Assembly (NCBI GenBank): GCA_017429325.1
Contig: JAFRPC010000048.1
Coordinates: 1 to 45,464 of the forward strand
Reading direction: 5' to 3'
DNA length: 45,464 nt
Origin: Oscillospiraceae bacterium
GTDB taxonomy: Bacteria; Bacillota; Clostridia; Oscillospirales; Oscillospiraceae
This document shows positions 31,317 through 40,572 of this stretch, one piece after another (the stretch's first letter is position 1; each line of letters opens with the position of its first letter). Under the pieces are notes generated by a model. That model searched no databases. It was not told where the DNA came from and worked only from the letters and a program-made list of their open reading frames with translations. Position numbers and translations under genes: made by a program.

Positions 31317-31452
31317 GGGCGGCTCACCCTGCGGGTAAGAGCCGCCCCTACAGGCGGAAATGTCCCGATTCTGTCATTGCGAGCCAGTGCGCACACTGGC
31401 GTGGCAATCCGCATCCCCCGTCTCCTGTTGCCCGTTGCCCGTTGCCTGTTGC
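31317..31452. repeat. Repeat cluster at the 3' end of tadA
   Basis: An inverted GTAGGG palindrome with arms GGGCGGCTC and GAGCCGCCC (31317-31352), a GTCATTGCGAG element with a GTGCGCAC centre and CGTGGCAATCC end (31373-31412), and four heptads CTGTTGC/CCGTTGC (31425-31452). The last two encode the TadA tail and its stop codon. Confidence 0.8.
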
Positions 31453-31925
31453 CGCGTCCAGTGCCGCCGTCTGGGGCGTTGGAGCCGCAGCCGCTCGAAG
31501 AAGTCCGTGAGCTGGGCGGCGCACTCCGCCTCCAGCACCCCGCCGGTCAGCTCGGGCCGGTGGTTGAAGGGCAGGGCGAAGAGATTGACCACCGAGCCGC
31601 AGCAGCCGTTCTTCGGGTCCGCCGCGCCGTAGATCACCCGGGGGATCCGGGCGTTGACGATGGCCCCGGCGCACATGGGGCAGGGCTCCAGGGTCACGTA
31701 GAGGGTACACTCCCAGAGCCGCCAGCCGCCCAGGGTCTTGCAGGCGGCGTCGATGGCCTCCAGCTCCGCGTGGCGCAGGGCGTTTTTCTCGGTCTCCCGG
31801 CGGTTCCGGCCCTCGCCCACGATCCGGTCCCCCAGGGCGATGACGCAGCCCACGGGCACTTCGCCCGCTTCGGCGGCCTCCTGGGCCAGCGCCAGGGCCC
31901 GGCGCATCAGTTCCACGTCTTCCAC
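31374..31925 (-). CDS. tadA: tRNA-specific adenosine deaminase TadA with repeat-encoded tail
   Basis: 183 aa from a GTG at 31925 preceded by GGGAGGTGAGACT. The zinc deaminase motifs are HAE (residues 52-54) and PCPMC (81-85), with the usual VPVGCV before them. It should convert A34 to inosine in tRNA-Arg(ACG). The core ends near residue 155, the normal family length. The tail from about 157 (TRQQATGNGQQETGDADC and on) is encoded by heptads and a GTCATTGCGAG repeat, which also supplies the TGA stop. The ATGNGQQ word also occurs in the MtaB insertion. Both carriers are tRNA-modifying enzymes, probably by chance. Confidence 0.93.
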   Translation of the reverse strand: MEDVELMRRALALAQEAAEAGEVPVGCVIALGDRIVGEGRNRRETEKNALRHAELEAIDAACKTLGGWRLWECTLYVTLEPCPMCAGAIVNARIPRVIYGAADPKNGCCGSVVNLFALPFNHRPELTGGVLEAECAAQLTDFFERLRLQRPRRRHWTRQQATGNGQQETGDADCHASVRTGSQ

Positions 31926-32013
31926 AGTCTCACCTCCCTGTCTATCCTATCCGAAGCGGCGGAAATTTACAAGGGAAAAATATAGAATATTTGAAAAAAA
32001 TGCAGAAAAGGGC

Positions 32014-32042
32014 TTGTCAAGCCCATAAGTTTGTAATATAAT
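32014..32042 (+). promoter_or_regulatory. Promoter of the sigma factor gene
   Basis: TTGTCA (32014-32019), 17-bp spacer, TATAAT (32037-32042), 75 bp before the ATG. Confidence 0.85.
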
Positions 32043-32117
32043 GAGATGAATTTTCCGGGAAACGCCGGGCGGCAGCTTCGCCCCGGCGCGGCCCCGTCAG
32101 GTCAAAGGAAGTGCGCT

Positions 32118-33242
<1,125 letters not shown>

Positions 33243-33258
33243 GAAATACAACGAAAAA

Positions 33259-33290
33259 ACCGCCCTCGGCTTTGAGCCGGGGGCGGTTGG
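33259..33290. terminator. Terminator between rpoD and rpsR
   Basis: Arms AACCGCCC with CGGCT and AGCCG with GGGCGGTT around a short loop, preceded by an A run, between convergent genes. Confidence 0.85.
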
Positions 33291-33300
33291 CATTTTAGAG

Positions 33301-33537
33301 TTAGTCTTCCACGTAGGGCAGCAGGGCGATCTGACGGGCGCGCTTGATGGCCACGGTGAGCTGACGCTGATGGGCAGCGCAGGTGCCGGTGGTGCGGCGG
33401 GGCAGGATCTTGCCGCGCTCGGAAGTGAAGCGCTTCAGCTTCGCGGTGTCCTTGTAGTCAATGTTCGTGACCTTGTCCACGCAGAACAGGCAAACCTTCT
33501 TGCGCTTGTGGGGTCTGACTCTGGTTTCGTTCGCCAT
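33301..33537 (-). CDS. rpsR: 30S ribosomal protein S18
   Basis: 78 aa from the ATG at 33537. S18 features: [38 protein letters not shown]. It keeps a CxxC near the N-terminus (VCLFC). It partners S6 in the small-subunit platform. Last gene of the rpsF-ssb-rpsR cluster, the usual bacterial order. Confidence 0.97.
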   Translation of the reverse strand: MANETRVRPHKRKKVCLFCVDKVTNIDYKDTAKLKRFTSERGKILPRRTTGTCAAHQRQLTVAIKRARQIALLPYVED

Positions 33538-33579
33538 GAGAGGATCCTCCTTCTTTACAGTCTTGTAGAAAAATTCAAA

Positions 33580-34113
33580 TTAGAACGGCAGCTCGTTGTC
33601 GTCCTCCTCCAGCATCGCAAAATCGGATGCGGCGGGGGCGGCGGGAGCGGCAGGGGCGGCATAGCCGCCGTGGGACGAGGCATAGTTGTCGTTGTAGGAG
33701 CGGTTGTTCCCCTCGGCATAGCCGCCGTTGGAACGGTTGTTCCCGTCGGCGTAGCTGCTGCCATTGTAGGAGCCGGAGTTGTCATTGTCGCGCTTGGAGT
33801 CGCCAAAGTAGACGTTGTCTGCCACGACCTCCGCATTGGTCCGCTTGTTGCCCTGGTTGTCGGTCCAGTTCCGCATTTGCAGACGACCGGAAACCACGAC
33901 CATACGGCCCTTGGAGAAATATTTGTTGACGAACTCGCCGGTCTGACGCCAGGCCACGATATCAATGAAGTCGGCGTCGCGCTCGCCGGTCTCCCGGTTG
34001 CCGAAGTCCCGGTCCACCGCAATACGGAAGGTGGTGACGGGGACACCGGACTGGGTGCGGCGCAGCTCCGGGTCACGGACCAGACGGCCCATGAGAACGA
34101 TGTGATTGAGCAT
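33580..34113 (-). CDS. ssb: Single-stranded DNA-binding protein
   Basis: 177 aa from the ATG at 34113. It has an OB-fold (MLNHIVLMGRLVRDPELR, DFIDIVAWRQTGEFVNKYFSKG) in residues 1-105. A flexible Asn/Ser/Tyr/Gly and then Ala/Pro-rich linker follows, and the acidic tip DDNELPF recruits partner proteins. It coats single-stranded DNA in replication and repair. It lies 12 bp after rpsF and upstream of rpsR. Confidence 0.97.
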   Translation of the reverse strand: MLNHIVLMGRLVRDPELRRTQSGVPVTTFRIAVDRDFGNRETGERDADFIDIVAWRQTGEFVNKYFSKGRMVVVSGRLQMRNWTDNQGNKRTNAEVVADNVYFGDSKRDNDNSGSYNGSSYADGNNRSNGGYAEGNNRSYNDNYASSHGGYAAPAAPAAPAASDFAMLEEDDNELPF

Positions 34114-34125
34114 GGATGTTCCTCC

Positions 34126-34422
34126 TTACTCTTCCACGACGGTGATCAGAGAACGCATGATGCCTTCGGTGATCTTAAACACGCGGTCCAGCTCGGCGGG
34201 GAGCTCGGGCTTGCTCTCAATGTTCATGAGAACGTAATAGCCCTCGGGCTTATCGTTGATGAGGTAGGCCAGCCGGCGCTTGCCCCACTCTTCGATACTT
34301 GTCAGGGTTCCCTCCGCCTCAACCAATGCCTTGAATTTTTCCACGAGCGCTGCAATACCCTCTTCGCCCACATCGGGGTCGATGATGTAGAGAACCTCGT
34401 ACTTCGCGGAAATCTTTGCCAT
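34126..34422 (-). CDS. rpsF: 30S ribosomal protein S6
   Basis: 98 aa from the ATG at 34422, with AAAGGAGG upstream; the longer frame to 34494 would start inside the leader hairpin region. It has the S6 fold blocks KYEVLYIIDPDVGEEG and WGKRRLAYLINDKPEGYYVLMNI. It binds S18 and 16S rRNA. First gene of the cluster, with its own promoter. Confidence 0.96.
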   Translation of the reverse strand: MAKISAKYEVLYIIDPDVGEEGIAALVEKFKALVEAEGTLTSIEEWGKRRLAYLINDKPEGYYVLMNIESKPELPAELDRVFKITEGIMRSLITVVEE

Positions 34423-34531
34423 TTGTTTGCACCTCCTTTTGGTCTTTCGGCCGCTGAATCCCTCAGCGGCAAGGGGATTCTGCTTGTCTCGCAAGCCGTA
34501 TTATTTTAACGGATGATTCTCCGTTTGTCAA
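34423..34531 (-). promoter_or_regulatory. rpsF promoter and leader hairpin, possible S6:S18 binding motif
   Basis: Minus strand: TTGACA (34531-34526), 17-bp spacer, TAAAAT (34508-34503). The leader holds a hairpin with arms CCGCTGA and TCAGCGG (34469-34451), directly followed by CCGAAAG. S6:S18 autoregulatory leaders have a hairpin next to a CCG element, so autoregulation is plausible but not proven. Confidence 0.55.
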
Positions 34532-35469
34532 CTGTTTTTTTCAGTTTTTTCAAAATGCCGGTCAAGCTGCTGGGTGAACTCCAGGGCGGCGTTGTAGCCC
34601 AGGCGCTTCTGGCGGTTGTTCATCGCGGCGACCTCCAGAATCACGGCCAGGTTCCGCCCGGGACTGACGGGGATCGTGACGCAGGGGACCCGTACGCCCA
34701 GCAGGTCGGCAAAGTGCTCCTCCAGTCCCATGCGGTCATAGTGCTTCCCGGCCTCCCAGGGGACGATGTTGATGACCAGATTGATGACGGTCTGCTCCTT
34801 GACGGCGCCCATGCCGAAGAGCTTGGCGACGTTGATGACGCCGATGCCCCGCAGCTCAATGTAGTTGCGGATTAGGCTGGGGGCGGTCCCCATGAGCTCG
34901 GTGGAGGAGATTTTTTTGATCTCCACCGCGTCGTCCGCGATCAGCCGGTGGCCCCGCTTGAGGAGCTCCACGGCGGTCTCGGACTTGCCGATGCCGCTCT
35001 CGCCGGTGATGAAGACGCCCTCGCCGTAGACCTCCATCAGCACGCCGTGGCGGGTGATGCGGGGGGCCAGGGCGCTCTTGAGAGTGGTGATCAGGTTGGA
35101 AATGACGTAGGAGGTGGTCTCCGGGCAGAGCAGGATGGTGATGTTGTGCTTCTTTGCCATCTCGATGCACTCCGGGTGGGGCTGCTGACCCCGGGAGATC
35201 ACCAGCGCGGGGATGTGGTAGGCAAAGAGACGGTCAAAGATCTCCAGCCGCTTCTCCGGGCTCTGGTCCTCCAAAAAGGTCATCTCCACGTAGCCCAGGA
35301 CCTCCACCCGCTGCTTCTCAAAGTGGGTGAAGAAGCCGGTCAGCGGCAGACCGGGGCGGGAGACCTCGTCCACCGTGATCAGGATCTCTTCGTAATTCGT
35401 GGCCTGATAGGCAATGGAGAGGTTGAATTCCTCCACCAGCACCTTCAGCGGAACGCCGTGCGTGTTCAT
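34528..35469 (-). CDS. hprK: HPr kinase/phosphorylase
   Basis: 313 aa from the ATG at 35469, which follows GGAGGTGCCCT. The N-terminal domain spans residues 1-130 and the kinase domain starts with RHGVLMEVYGEGVFITGESGIGKS. The P-loop GESGIGKS is at 156-163, followed by RLIADDAVEI with the catalytic acidic pair, and VNLFG-type and RIG-type blocks after it. It phosphorylates Ser46 of HPr in response to sugar flux and so sets carbon catabolite control in Firmicutes. The stop codon overlaps the -35 box of the rpsF promoter. It is divergent from the acyl-CoA ligase gene. Confidence 0.96.
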   Translation of the reverse strand: MNTHGVPLKVLVEEFNLSIAYQATNYEEILITVDEVSRPGLPLTGFFTHFEKQRVEVLGYVEMTFLEDQSPEKRLEIFDRLFAYHIPALVISRGQQPHPECIEMAKKHNITILLCPETTSYVISNLITTLKSALAPRITRHGVLMEVYGEGVFITGESGIGKSETAVELLKRGHRLIADDAVEIKKISSTELMGTAPSLIRNYIELRGIGVINVAKLFGMGAVKEQTVINLVINIVPWEAGKHYDRMGLEEHFADLLGVRVPCVTIPVSPGRNLAVILEVAAMNNRQKRLGYNAALEFTQQLDRHFEKTEKNS

Positions 35470-35499
35470 AGGGCACCTCCGATTCTTTTGCTTTCTGCA

Positions 35500-35590
35500 A
35501 TTGTACCACAGAATGCGCGAGCTTGCAATACGAAATGCGCGGCCTTGCAATACGAAATTGCTTGCTTTTTCCCGCCGGATACTTTATAAT
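35500..35590. promoter_or_regulatory. Divergent hprK / acyl-CoA ligase promoters with direct repeats
   Basis: hprK (minus): TTGCAA (35528-35523), 17-bp spacer, TACAAT (35505-35500) with extended TGG. Ligase (plus): TTGCTT (35562-35567), 17-bp spacer, TATAAT (35585-35590). Two identical TTGCAATACGAAAT words (35523-35536 and 35545-35558) lie 22 bp apart, about two helix turns, between and over the -35 boxes; this is operator-like. Confidence 0.7.
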
Positions 35591-35641
35591 AAAAACGTTG
35601 TGAAACGATACCCCATCCAAGAAAAGTGAGATGAAACGAAT

Positions 35642-37369
35642 ATGGGTATTTCCGCCCAAGCACCCTGGCTCAACTTCTACGGCGACGTGCCGAAGCACCT
35701 GGACTATCCCCGCCTGAACCTTTATCAAATCGTCCGGCAGTCGGCCCGGAGCTACCCCGACTACGTGGCCTATGAGTTCATGAACAAGGAGACCACCTAC
35801 GCCCAGTTCATGCGCCGCATCGAGCGGACAGCCAAGGCCCTGAGGGCCTTAGGCGTCGAAAAGGGCGACCGCGTCACCATCTGTATGCCCAACACCCCCC
35901 AGGCCCTGGACACCTTCTACGCCCTCAACCGCATCGGCGCTGTGTCCAACATGATCCACCCCCTCTCCGCCCCGACGGAGATCGCCTTCTACCTGAACTT
36001 CTCCCACTCCAAGGCCATCCTGACTTTAGACCAGTTCTATCCCAAGCTCGAGGAGATCCGGGACCAGCTCGACCATCCCGTGAAGGTGCTCATCGCCCTG
36101 ATCCAGGACGAGCTGCCCGCCCCCCTGAACCTGCTCTATCCCATGACCAAGCAGGCCCGCAAGGTCCCCAAGCTGCCCAAAGGCGGCGACTATCTCCTCT
36201 GGAAGGACTTCCTGAAGGCAGGGGAGAAGGTCAAGGAGCTGCCCCCCGAAGACGTGATGCTCAGCCGCGAGGGCGCCTCCATCCTCTACTCCGGCGGCAC
36301 CACCGGCACCACCAAGGGCATCCTCCTCTCCTCCGACAACTTTAACGCCACGGCCTTGCAGACCATCGCGGCCTCGGGCCGCATGAACGGCATCGCAGGC
36401 TGCCGGATGCTCTCCGTCATGCCGGTCTTCCACGGCTTTGGCCTGGGCATTGGCATCCACACGGCCCTGGTGGGCGGCGGGCGCTGCATCCTGGTCCCCC
36501 GCTTCGACCTCAAGACCTACGCCCAGCTCCTCATCAAGAAAAAGCCCAACTTCATCCCCGGTGTGCCGACCCTCTTCGAGGCCCTGCTGCGGACCGACCT
36601 GCTGGACAAGGCCGACCTGAGCTTCCTCTACGGCATGTTCTCCGGCGGCGATTCCCTCTCCGTGGAGCTGAAGAAGAAGGTAGACGCCTTCTTGAAGGAG
36701 CACAACGCCAAGATCCAGATCCGGGAGGGCTACGGCACCACCGAGTGCGTCACCGCCTCCTGCCTGACCCCCAAGGACTATGCCCGCTCCGGCTCCATCG
36801 GCATCCCCTTCCCGGATACCTACTACAAGATCGTAAAGGTGGGCACCGAGGACGAGGTGGAGCCCAACATCGAGGGCGAGATCTGCATCTCCGGCCCCTC
36901 CGTCATGATGTGCTATGTGGACAACCCCGAGGAGACGGCCCAGACCCTCCGCCGCCACGCGGACGGCCGCATCTGGTGCCACACCGGCGACCTGGGCACC
37001 ATGGACGCCGACGGCTTCGTCTACTTCCGCCAGCGCATCAAGCGCATGATCATCACCTCCGGCTACAACGTCTACCCCAGCCAGCTGGAGAATATCATCG
37101 ACGGCCACGAGAAGGTCCTGCTCTCCTGCGTCGTGGGCGTCAAGGACAAGTACAAGATGCAGAAGGTCAAGGCCTACGTGGTCCTGCGGCCCGGCGTCGA
37201 GCCTACCGACGAGGTGCGGGAGGAGCTTATGGCCCACTGCCGCAGGCACATCGCCAAGTACGCCATGCCCTATGAGATCGAGTTCCGGGAGGAGCTGCCC
37301 AAGACCCTGGTGGGCAAGGTGGCCTACCGGGTCTTAGAGGAAGAGGCCAACGCCCAGGTGGAAGCATGA
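35642..37369 (+). CDS. Acyl-CoA synthetase (AMP-forming, class I adenylate-forming enzyme)
   Basis: 575 aa from the ATG at 35642. Adenylate-forming motifs: ILYSGGTTGTTKGILLS (about residues 214-230), EGYGTTECV (A5) and HTGDLGTMDADGFVYFRQRIKRMIITSGYNVYP in parts (A7-A8). A C-terminal Lys near GKVAYRVLEEE fits the A10 position. It should activate a fatty or other carboxylic acid as the acyl-adenylate and then the CoA thioester. It overlaps the next gene by 4 bp (ATGA), so it works with a membrane acetyltransferase-like protein. The acid substrate is unknown. Confidence 0.9.
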   Translation: MGISAQAPWLNFYGDVPKHLDYPRLNLYQIVRQSARSYPDYVAYEFMNKETTYAQFMRRIERTAKALRALGVEKGDRVTICMPNTPQALDTFYALNRIGAVSNMIHPLSAPTEIAFYLNFSHSKAILTLDQFYPKLEEIRDQLDHPVKVLIALIQDELPAPLNLLYPMTKQARKVPKLPKGGDYLLWKDFLKAGEKVKELPPEDVMLSREGASILYSGGTTGTTKGILLSSDNFNATALQTIAASGRMNGIAGCRMLSVMPVFHGFGLGIGIHTALVGGGRCILVPRFDLKTYAQLLIKKKPNFIPGVPTLFEALLRTDLLDKADLSFLYGMFSGGDSLSVELKKKVDAFLKEHNAKIQIREGYGTTECVTASCLTPKDYARSGSIGIPFPDTYYKIVKVGTEDEVEPNIEGEICISGPSVMMCYVDNPEETAQTLRRHADGRIWCHTGDLGTMDADGFVYFRQRIKRMIITSGYNVYPSQLENIIDGHEKVLLSCVVGVKDKYKMQKVKAYVVLRPGVEPTDEVREELMAHCRRHIAKYAMPYEIEFREELPKTLVGKVAYRVLEEEANAQVEA

Positions 37370-38079
37370 GCCAGACCAAGCGGGAACGCATCTGGGAGGT
37401 GGACGCCCTGCGGGGCATCCTGATCCTCTGCGTCATCCTCAGCCACAGCCTCTACTACGCCGCCAACGTCCTGGGGCGCTTCACCCTGCCGGAGCCGGTG
37501 CGCTTCGTGATGCAGTACGGCGGATTGCTCTTTGTGCTGCTCTCGGGCCTGTCCGCCACCCTGGGCAGCCGCAGCTTCCGCCGGGGCCTGCTGGTCTTCG
37601 CCGGGGGTATGGCCCTGACCGCGGGCTCCCTGGCCACGGTCCGCTTCGGCTGGCTCAGCGAGGACATGGTCATCCGCTTTGGGGTCCTGCACCTGCTGGG
37701 CCTTGCCATGATGCTCTATCCGCTGCTGAAAAAGCTGCCCTCCGCCGCCCTCCTGGCCCTGGGCCTGGGGCTGCTGGCTCTGGGCTACTGGCTGGAGCTT
37801 CGGCCCGTGATGGTGGAGACGACCTGGCTCTTCCCCCTGGGCCTGCGCTATCCGGGCTTCACCTCCGGGGACTATTTCCCCCTGGCCCCGCATTTAGGCT
37901 GGTTCTGCCTGGGCGTGGTCCTGGGCCGGAGGCTCTACCCGGAAAAGCGGACCCGCTTGCCCGGCGTCAACGCCGAGACCTCGTTCTTCCGCTTCCTCCG
38001 CTGGTGCGGCCGCAACTCCCTGTATATCTTTATCCTCCACCTGCCCCTCCTGGGCGGGATCATGATGCTGCTGGCATAA
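37366..38079 (+). CDS. HGSNAT-like (DUF1624-type) membrane acyltransferase
   Basis: 237 aa, with the start codon overlapping the ligase stop. It opens RIWEVDALRGILILCVILSHS, the typical first helix and Asp/Arg/His motif of heparan-alpha-glucosaminide N-acetyltransferase-like proteins. It has about six or seven membrane helices and ends NSLYIFILHLPLLGGIMMLL. Members transfer acyl groups across or at the membrane to sugars or other acceptors. Fusion of the reading frames into one operon with an acyl-CoA ligase suggests that the activated acyl group is its donor; this is inference. Confidence 0.82.
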   Translation: MSQTKRERIWEVDALRGILILCVILSHSLYYAANVLGRFTLPEPVRFVMQYGGLLFVLLSGLSATLGSRSFRRGLLVFAGGMALTAGSLATVRFGWLSEDMVIRFGVLHLLGLAMMLYPLLKKLPSAALLALGLGLLALGYWLELRPVMVETTWLFPLGLRYPGFTSGDYFPLAPHLGWFCLGVVLGRRLYPEKRTRLPGVNAETSFFRFLRWCGRNSLYIFILHLPLLGGIMMLLA

Positions 38080-38083
38080 TAAC

Positions 38084-38163
38084 TGTAGGGGCCGGCGCCC
38101 TCGACGGCCCGCCCTGCGTATCGTTGCGCCGTCACGGGGCGTCGAAGGCGCCGCCCCCTACGA
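38084..38163. repeat. Pair of GTAGGG palindromes, tail to tail
   Basis: TGTAGGGGCCGGCGCCCTCG at the left and its inverted relative ending GCGCCGCCCCCTACGA at the right enclose CGTATCGTTGCG. They lie between the acetyltransferase and E2-like genes and lengthen an otherwise operon-like spacing. Confidence 0.8.
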
Positions 38164-38187
38164 CCTTACAAGAAAGAAGAGAAAAAT

Positions 38188-39102
38188 ATGGCAAAGAAAC
38201 AAAAGGTCCGCCGCGGCGACCGGCGGGACGGGACCTGGCTCCGGCAGGAACCGCCGCTGAACCAGTTTACGGCCTACCTCTATCCCAACCGGGCCGACAA
38301 CGAGGCCTACATCAACGAGGAGGTGGACCTGCGGCCCATCGAGGAATACCTGGCGAAGAAGAACGAGGGTCGCACCCAGGACAAATACACCTATTTCCAC
38401 ATCATCTGCGCTGCGGTGGTGAAGGCCTTTGTCCTGCGGCCCAAGATGAACCGCTTCATCTCCGGCAACCGCATGTACCAGCGGAACTATCTCTCCGTGG
38501 CCTTCGTGGTCAAGAAGAAGTTCTCCGACCGCTCCGAGGAGGGCCTGGCCTTCCGCAAGTTCGAGGCGGATTCCACCATCGACAAGCTCCACGACAGCCT
38601 GGTGGAGGAGATCCACACCCAACGTCAGGAGAACGCTGTGGACAATTCCACCCACTTCATGGGCCTGCTGCTGAAGCTGCCCCGCTGCGTGCTGCGGCTG
38701 GTGATGAAGGTCCTGTTCAGCCTGGACCGGAAGGGCAAGGTCCCCTACGAGCTCATCAAGGAGGACCCCAACTACTCCTCCATCTTCCTGACCAACTTAG
38801 GCTCCATTGATTTGAACTGCGGCTATCACCACCTGTCCAACTGGGGCACCTGCTCCTGCTTCGTGGTCATCGGCAAAAAGCACTTGGCCCCCGAGTGCCA
38901 TCCCGACGGCTCCGTGACGGTCCGGCCCGTGCTGAACGTGGGCGTGACCCTGGACGAGCGCATCGCCGACGGCTACTACTACTCCAAGACCATGAAGCTG
39001 GTCAAATACCTGCTGGCCCACCCCGAGCTGCTGGAGCTCCCCGCCGGAGAGGAAGTGGACTACCTGCCCCAGGACGACCGCCGCTTCCGGGACAAAGACT
39101 GA
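38188..39102 (+). CDS. Stand-alone E2/CAT-like acyltransferase lacking the usual catalytic His
   Basis: 304 aa from the ATG at 38188, with a weak ribosome site. It resembles the catalytic domain of 2-oxoacid dehydrogenase E2 and chloramphenicol acetyltransferase: FHIICAAVVKAFVLRPKMNRF near the N-terminus, FLTNLGSIDLNCGYHHLSNWG, and VTLDERIADGYYYSK near 253-267. In E2 and CAT that last motif is HxxxDG; here the His place is Glu 257 while Asp-Gly is kept. There is no lipoyl or E3-binding domain. It may use another base, or be a binding protein. Context with an acyl-CoA ligase and a membrane acyltransferase suggests acyl-CoA use. Confidence 0.78.
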   Translation: MAKKQKVRRGDRRDGTWLRQEPPLNQFTAYLYPNRADNEAYINEEVDLRPIEEYLAKKNEGRTQDKYTYFHIICAAVVKAFVLRPKMNRFISGNRMYQRNYLSVAFVVKKKFSDRSEEGLAFRKFEADSTIDKLHDSLVEEIHTQRQENAVDNSTHFMGLLLKLPRCVLRLVMKVLFSLDRKGKVPYELIKEDPNYSSIFLTNLGSIDLNCGYHHLSNWGTCSCFVVIGKKHLAPECHPDGSVTVRPVLNVGVTLDERIADGYYYSKTMKLVKYLLAHPELLELPAGEEVDYLPQDDRRFRDKD

Positions 39103-39119
39103 CGAAGCTTACAGGAATG

Positions 39120-39148
39120 CCGTAGGGGCGCTCATTGAGCGCCCGCCG
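39120..39148. repeat. GTAGGG palindrome
   Basis: Head CCGTAGGGG, arms GGGCGCTCA and TGAGCGCCC, tail GCCG; between the E2-like and glycosyltransferase genes. Confidence 0.8.
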
Positions 39149-39185
39149 TACACCGTAAATCGAAGAAGAAACGGATGAAGAAGAA

Positions 39186-39899
39186 ATGCCTATGAAACTG
39201 TCATTGATCGTTCCCATGTACAACGAGGCAGCCATTATCGAGAACACCGCCAGGACCTACCAGGAATACCTGGCCGCGCAATTCCCGGACTACGAGCTGC
39301 TCTTTGTGGACGACGGCTCCGTGGACGACTGCGGGGCGAAGGTGGAGGCCCTGGGGCTTCCCAACACCCGGGTCATCCGCTACACCCCCAACCAGGGCAA
39401 GGGCAACGCTGTGAAGACCGGGATGCTGGCAGCCTCCGGCGACGTGCGGATGTTCCTGGACGCCGATATTGCCTACGGGACCGAGGTCATCGCCCGGGCT
39501 GCGAAGCGCTTCGAGGAGCAGCCGGACAAGGCCCTGGTCATCGGCTCCCGCCCCCTCCACCCGGAGGGCTACGCGGGCTATACGCCCATCCGCAAGCTGG
39601 CCTCCAAAACCTACATCATGGTCCTGAACGTGGCCGGGGGCTTCCGGCTTTCCGATTCCCAGTGCGGCTGCAAGGCCTACCGGGGCGAGGCCGCCGAGGC
39701 CATCTTCTCCCGCACCGAGACCAAGGGCTTCGCCTTCGACTTCGAGACCATCCTCTGGGCCCAGAAGTTAGGCTATGGCATCACGGAGATGCCCGTCTGC
39801 ATCGTCAACCACCGGACCTCCAAGGTCAACGTGGTCCGGGACAGCTTCAAAATGCTGAAGGAGCTCCGGCAGATCAAGAAGCGCGTGAGGAAGGGATAG
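39186..39899 (+). CDS. Family 2 glycosyltransferase, polyprenyl-phosphate type
   Basis: 237 aa; the ATG at 39186 or 39192 is the start (MKLSLIVPMYNE in either case). GT2 motifs: LLFVDDGSVDD, FLDADIAYG (DxD-like) and the acceptor region QCGCKAYRGEAAEAIF. It resembles dolichyl/undecaprenyl-phosphate glucosyltransferases (VIGSRPLHPEGY). There is no C-terminal membrane segment. It would pass a hexose from a nucleotide sugar to a lipid carrier or similar acceptor. With the acyl genes upstream it may belong to a surface glycolipid pathway; this is inference. Confidence 0.88.
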   Translation: MPMKLSLIVPMYNEAAIIENTARTYQEYLAAQFPDYELLFVDDGSVDDCGAKVEALGLPNTRVIRYTPNQGKGNAVKTGMLAASGDVRMFLDADIAYGTEVIARAAKRFEEQPDKALVIGSRPLHPEGYAGYTPIRKLASKTYIMVLNVAGGFRLSDSQCGCKAYRGEAAEAIFSRTETKGFAFDFETILWAQKLGYGITEMPVCIVNHRTSKVNVVRDSFKMLKELRQIKKRVRKG

Positions 39900-39903
39900 A
39901 CCC

Positions 39904-39976
39904 CGTAGGGCGGCCAGACCCCTGGCCGCCGCTCCCCGGCAGACAACGCGGCGGCCAGAGGTCTGGCCGCCCTACG
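39904..39976. repeat. Long inverted repeat of GTAGGG type
   Basis: Left half CGTAGGGCGGCCAGACC, right half GGTCTGGCCGCCCTACG, each also containing its own hairpin (CTGGCCGCC, GGCGGCCAG). It could form a cruciform between the glycosyltransferase and DUF5662 genes. Confidence 0.85.
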
Positions 39977-40002
39977 CAGGATCCTTACGAAAGGAGGCCC
40001 CC

Positions 40003-40572
40003 ATGCACCCTATCAAGCATTTCAGGACGATTACCCGGCACCGGCATCTGGTGATGTTCTTCTGCTTCCGGGTGGGGCTGATCCGCCAGGGCCTCTGCCA
40101 CGACCTGAGCAAGTATTCCCCCACGGAGTTCTGGCAGGGGGCGAAGTACTACCAGGGCACCCGCAGCCCCAATGCCGGGGCCCGGGAGGCCGAGGGCTAT
40201 TCCCTGGCCTGGATGCACCACAAGGGCCGCAACAAGCACCACTACGAATACTGGACCGACGTGCCCCCCGGCGGCCACGACTATCGGCCTGTCCCCATGC
40301 CCACCCGCTGGCTGGTGGAATCCGTGCTGGACCGCATCGCGGCCTCCAAGGTCTACCTGGGCAGGGACTTCACCGGCAGCTCCGCCCTGGACTATATGGC
40401 CCGGGAGCAGGCCTCGGAGAAGCTGCACCCCGACACCTACGCCAAGCTGCGGTTTCTGCTGACTCTGTACAGGGACCGGGGCGAGACCTTCACCTTCCGC
40501 TTCCTGCGGCAGGTGGTGTTAAAAGAGATCCCCTTTGAGGAATGGGAAAAAAAGGAGCGCGAACCCGAATGA
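40003..40572 (+). CDS. DUF5662-family protein
   Basis: 189 aa; the ATG at 40003 follows AAAGGAGG. Key blocks are CHDLSKYSPTEFWQGAKYYQG (His-Asp pair near residues 28-29), SLAWMHHKGRNKHHYEYW (His-rich) and VESVLDRIAASKVYLG. The His and Asp spacing suggests a metal-binding, HD-like hydrolase site, but activity is unknown. Some databases name relatives catalase, which these motifs do not support. It overlaps the next gene by 4 bp (ATGA). Confidence 0.8.
   Translation: MHPIKHFRTITRHRHLVMFFCFRVGLIRQGLCHDLSKYSPTEFWQGAKYYQGTRSPNAGAREAEGYSLAWMHHKGRNKHHYEYWTDVPPGGHDYRPVPMPTRWLVESVLDRIAASKVYLGRDFTGSSALDYMAREQASEKLHPDTYAKLRFLLTLYRDRGETFTFRFLRQVVLKEIPFEEWEKKEREPE

Noticed and set aside
40003-40572. Catalase annotation for the DUF5662-like gene
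   Set aside because: No catalase heme-binding or catalytic motifs are seen, and the protein is far too short.
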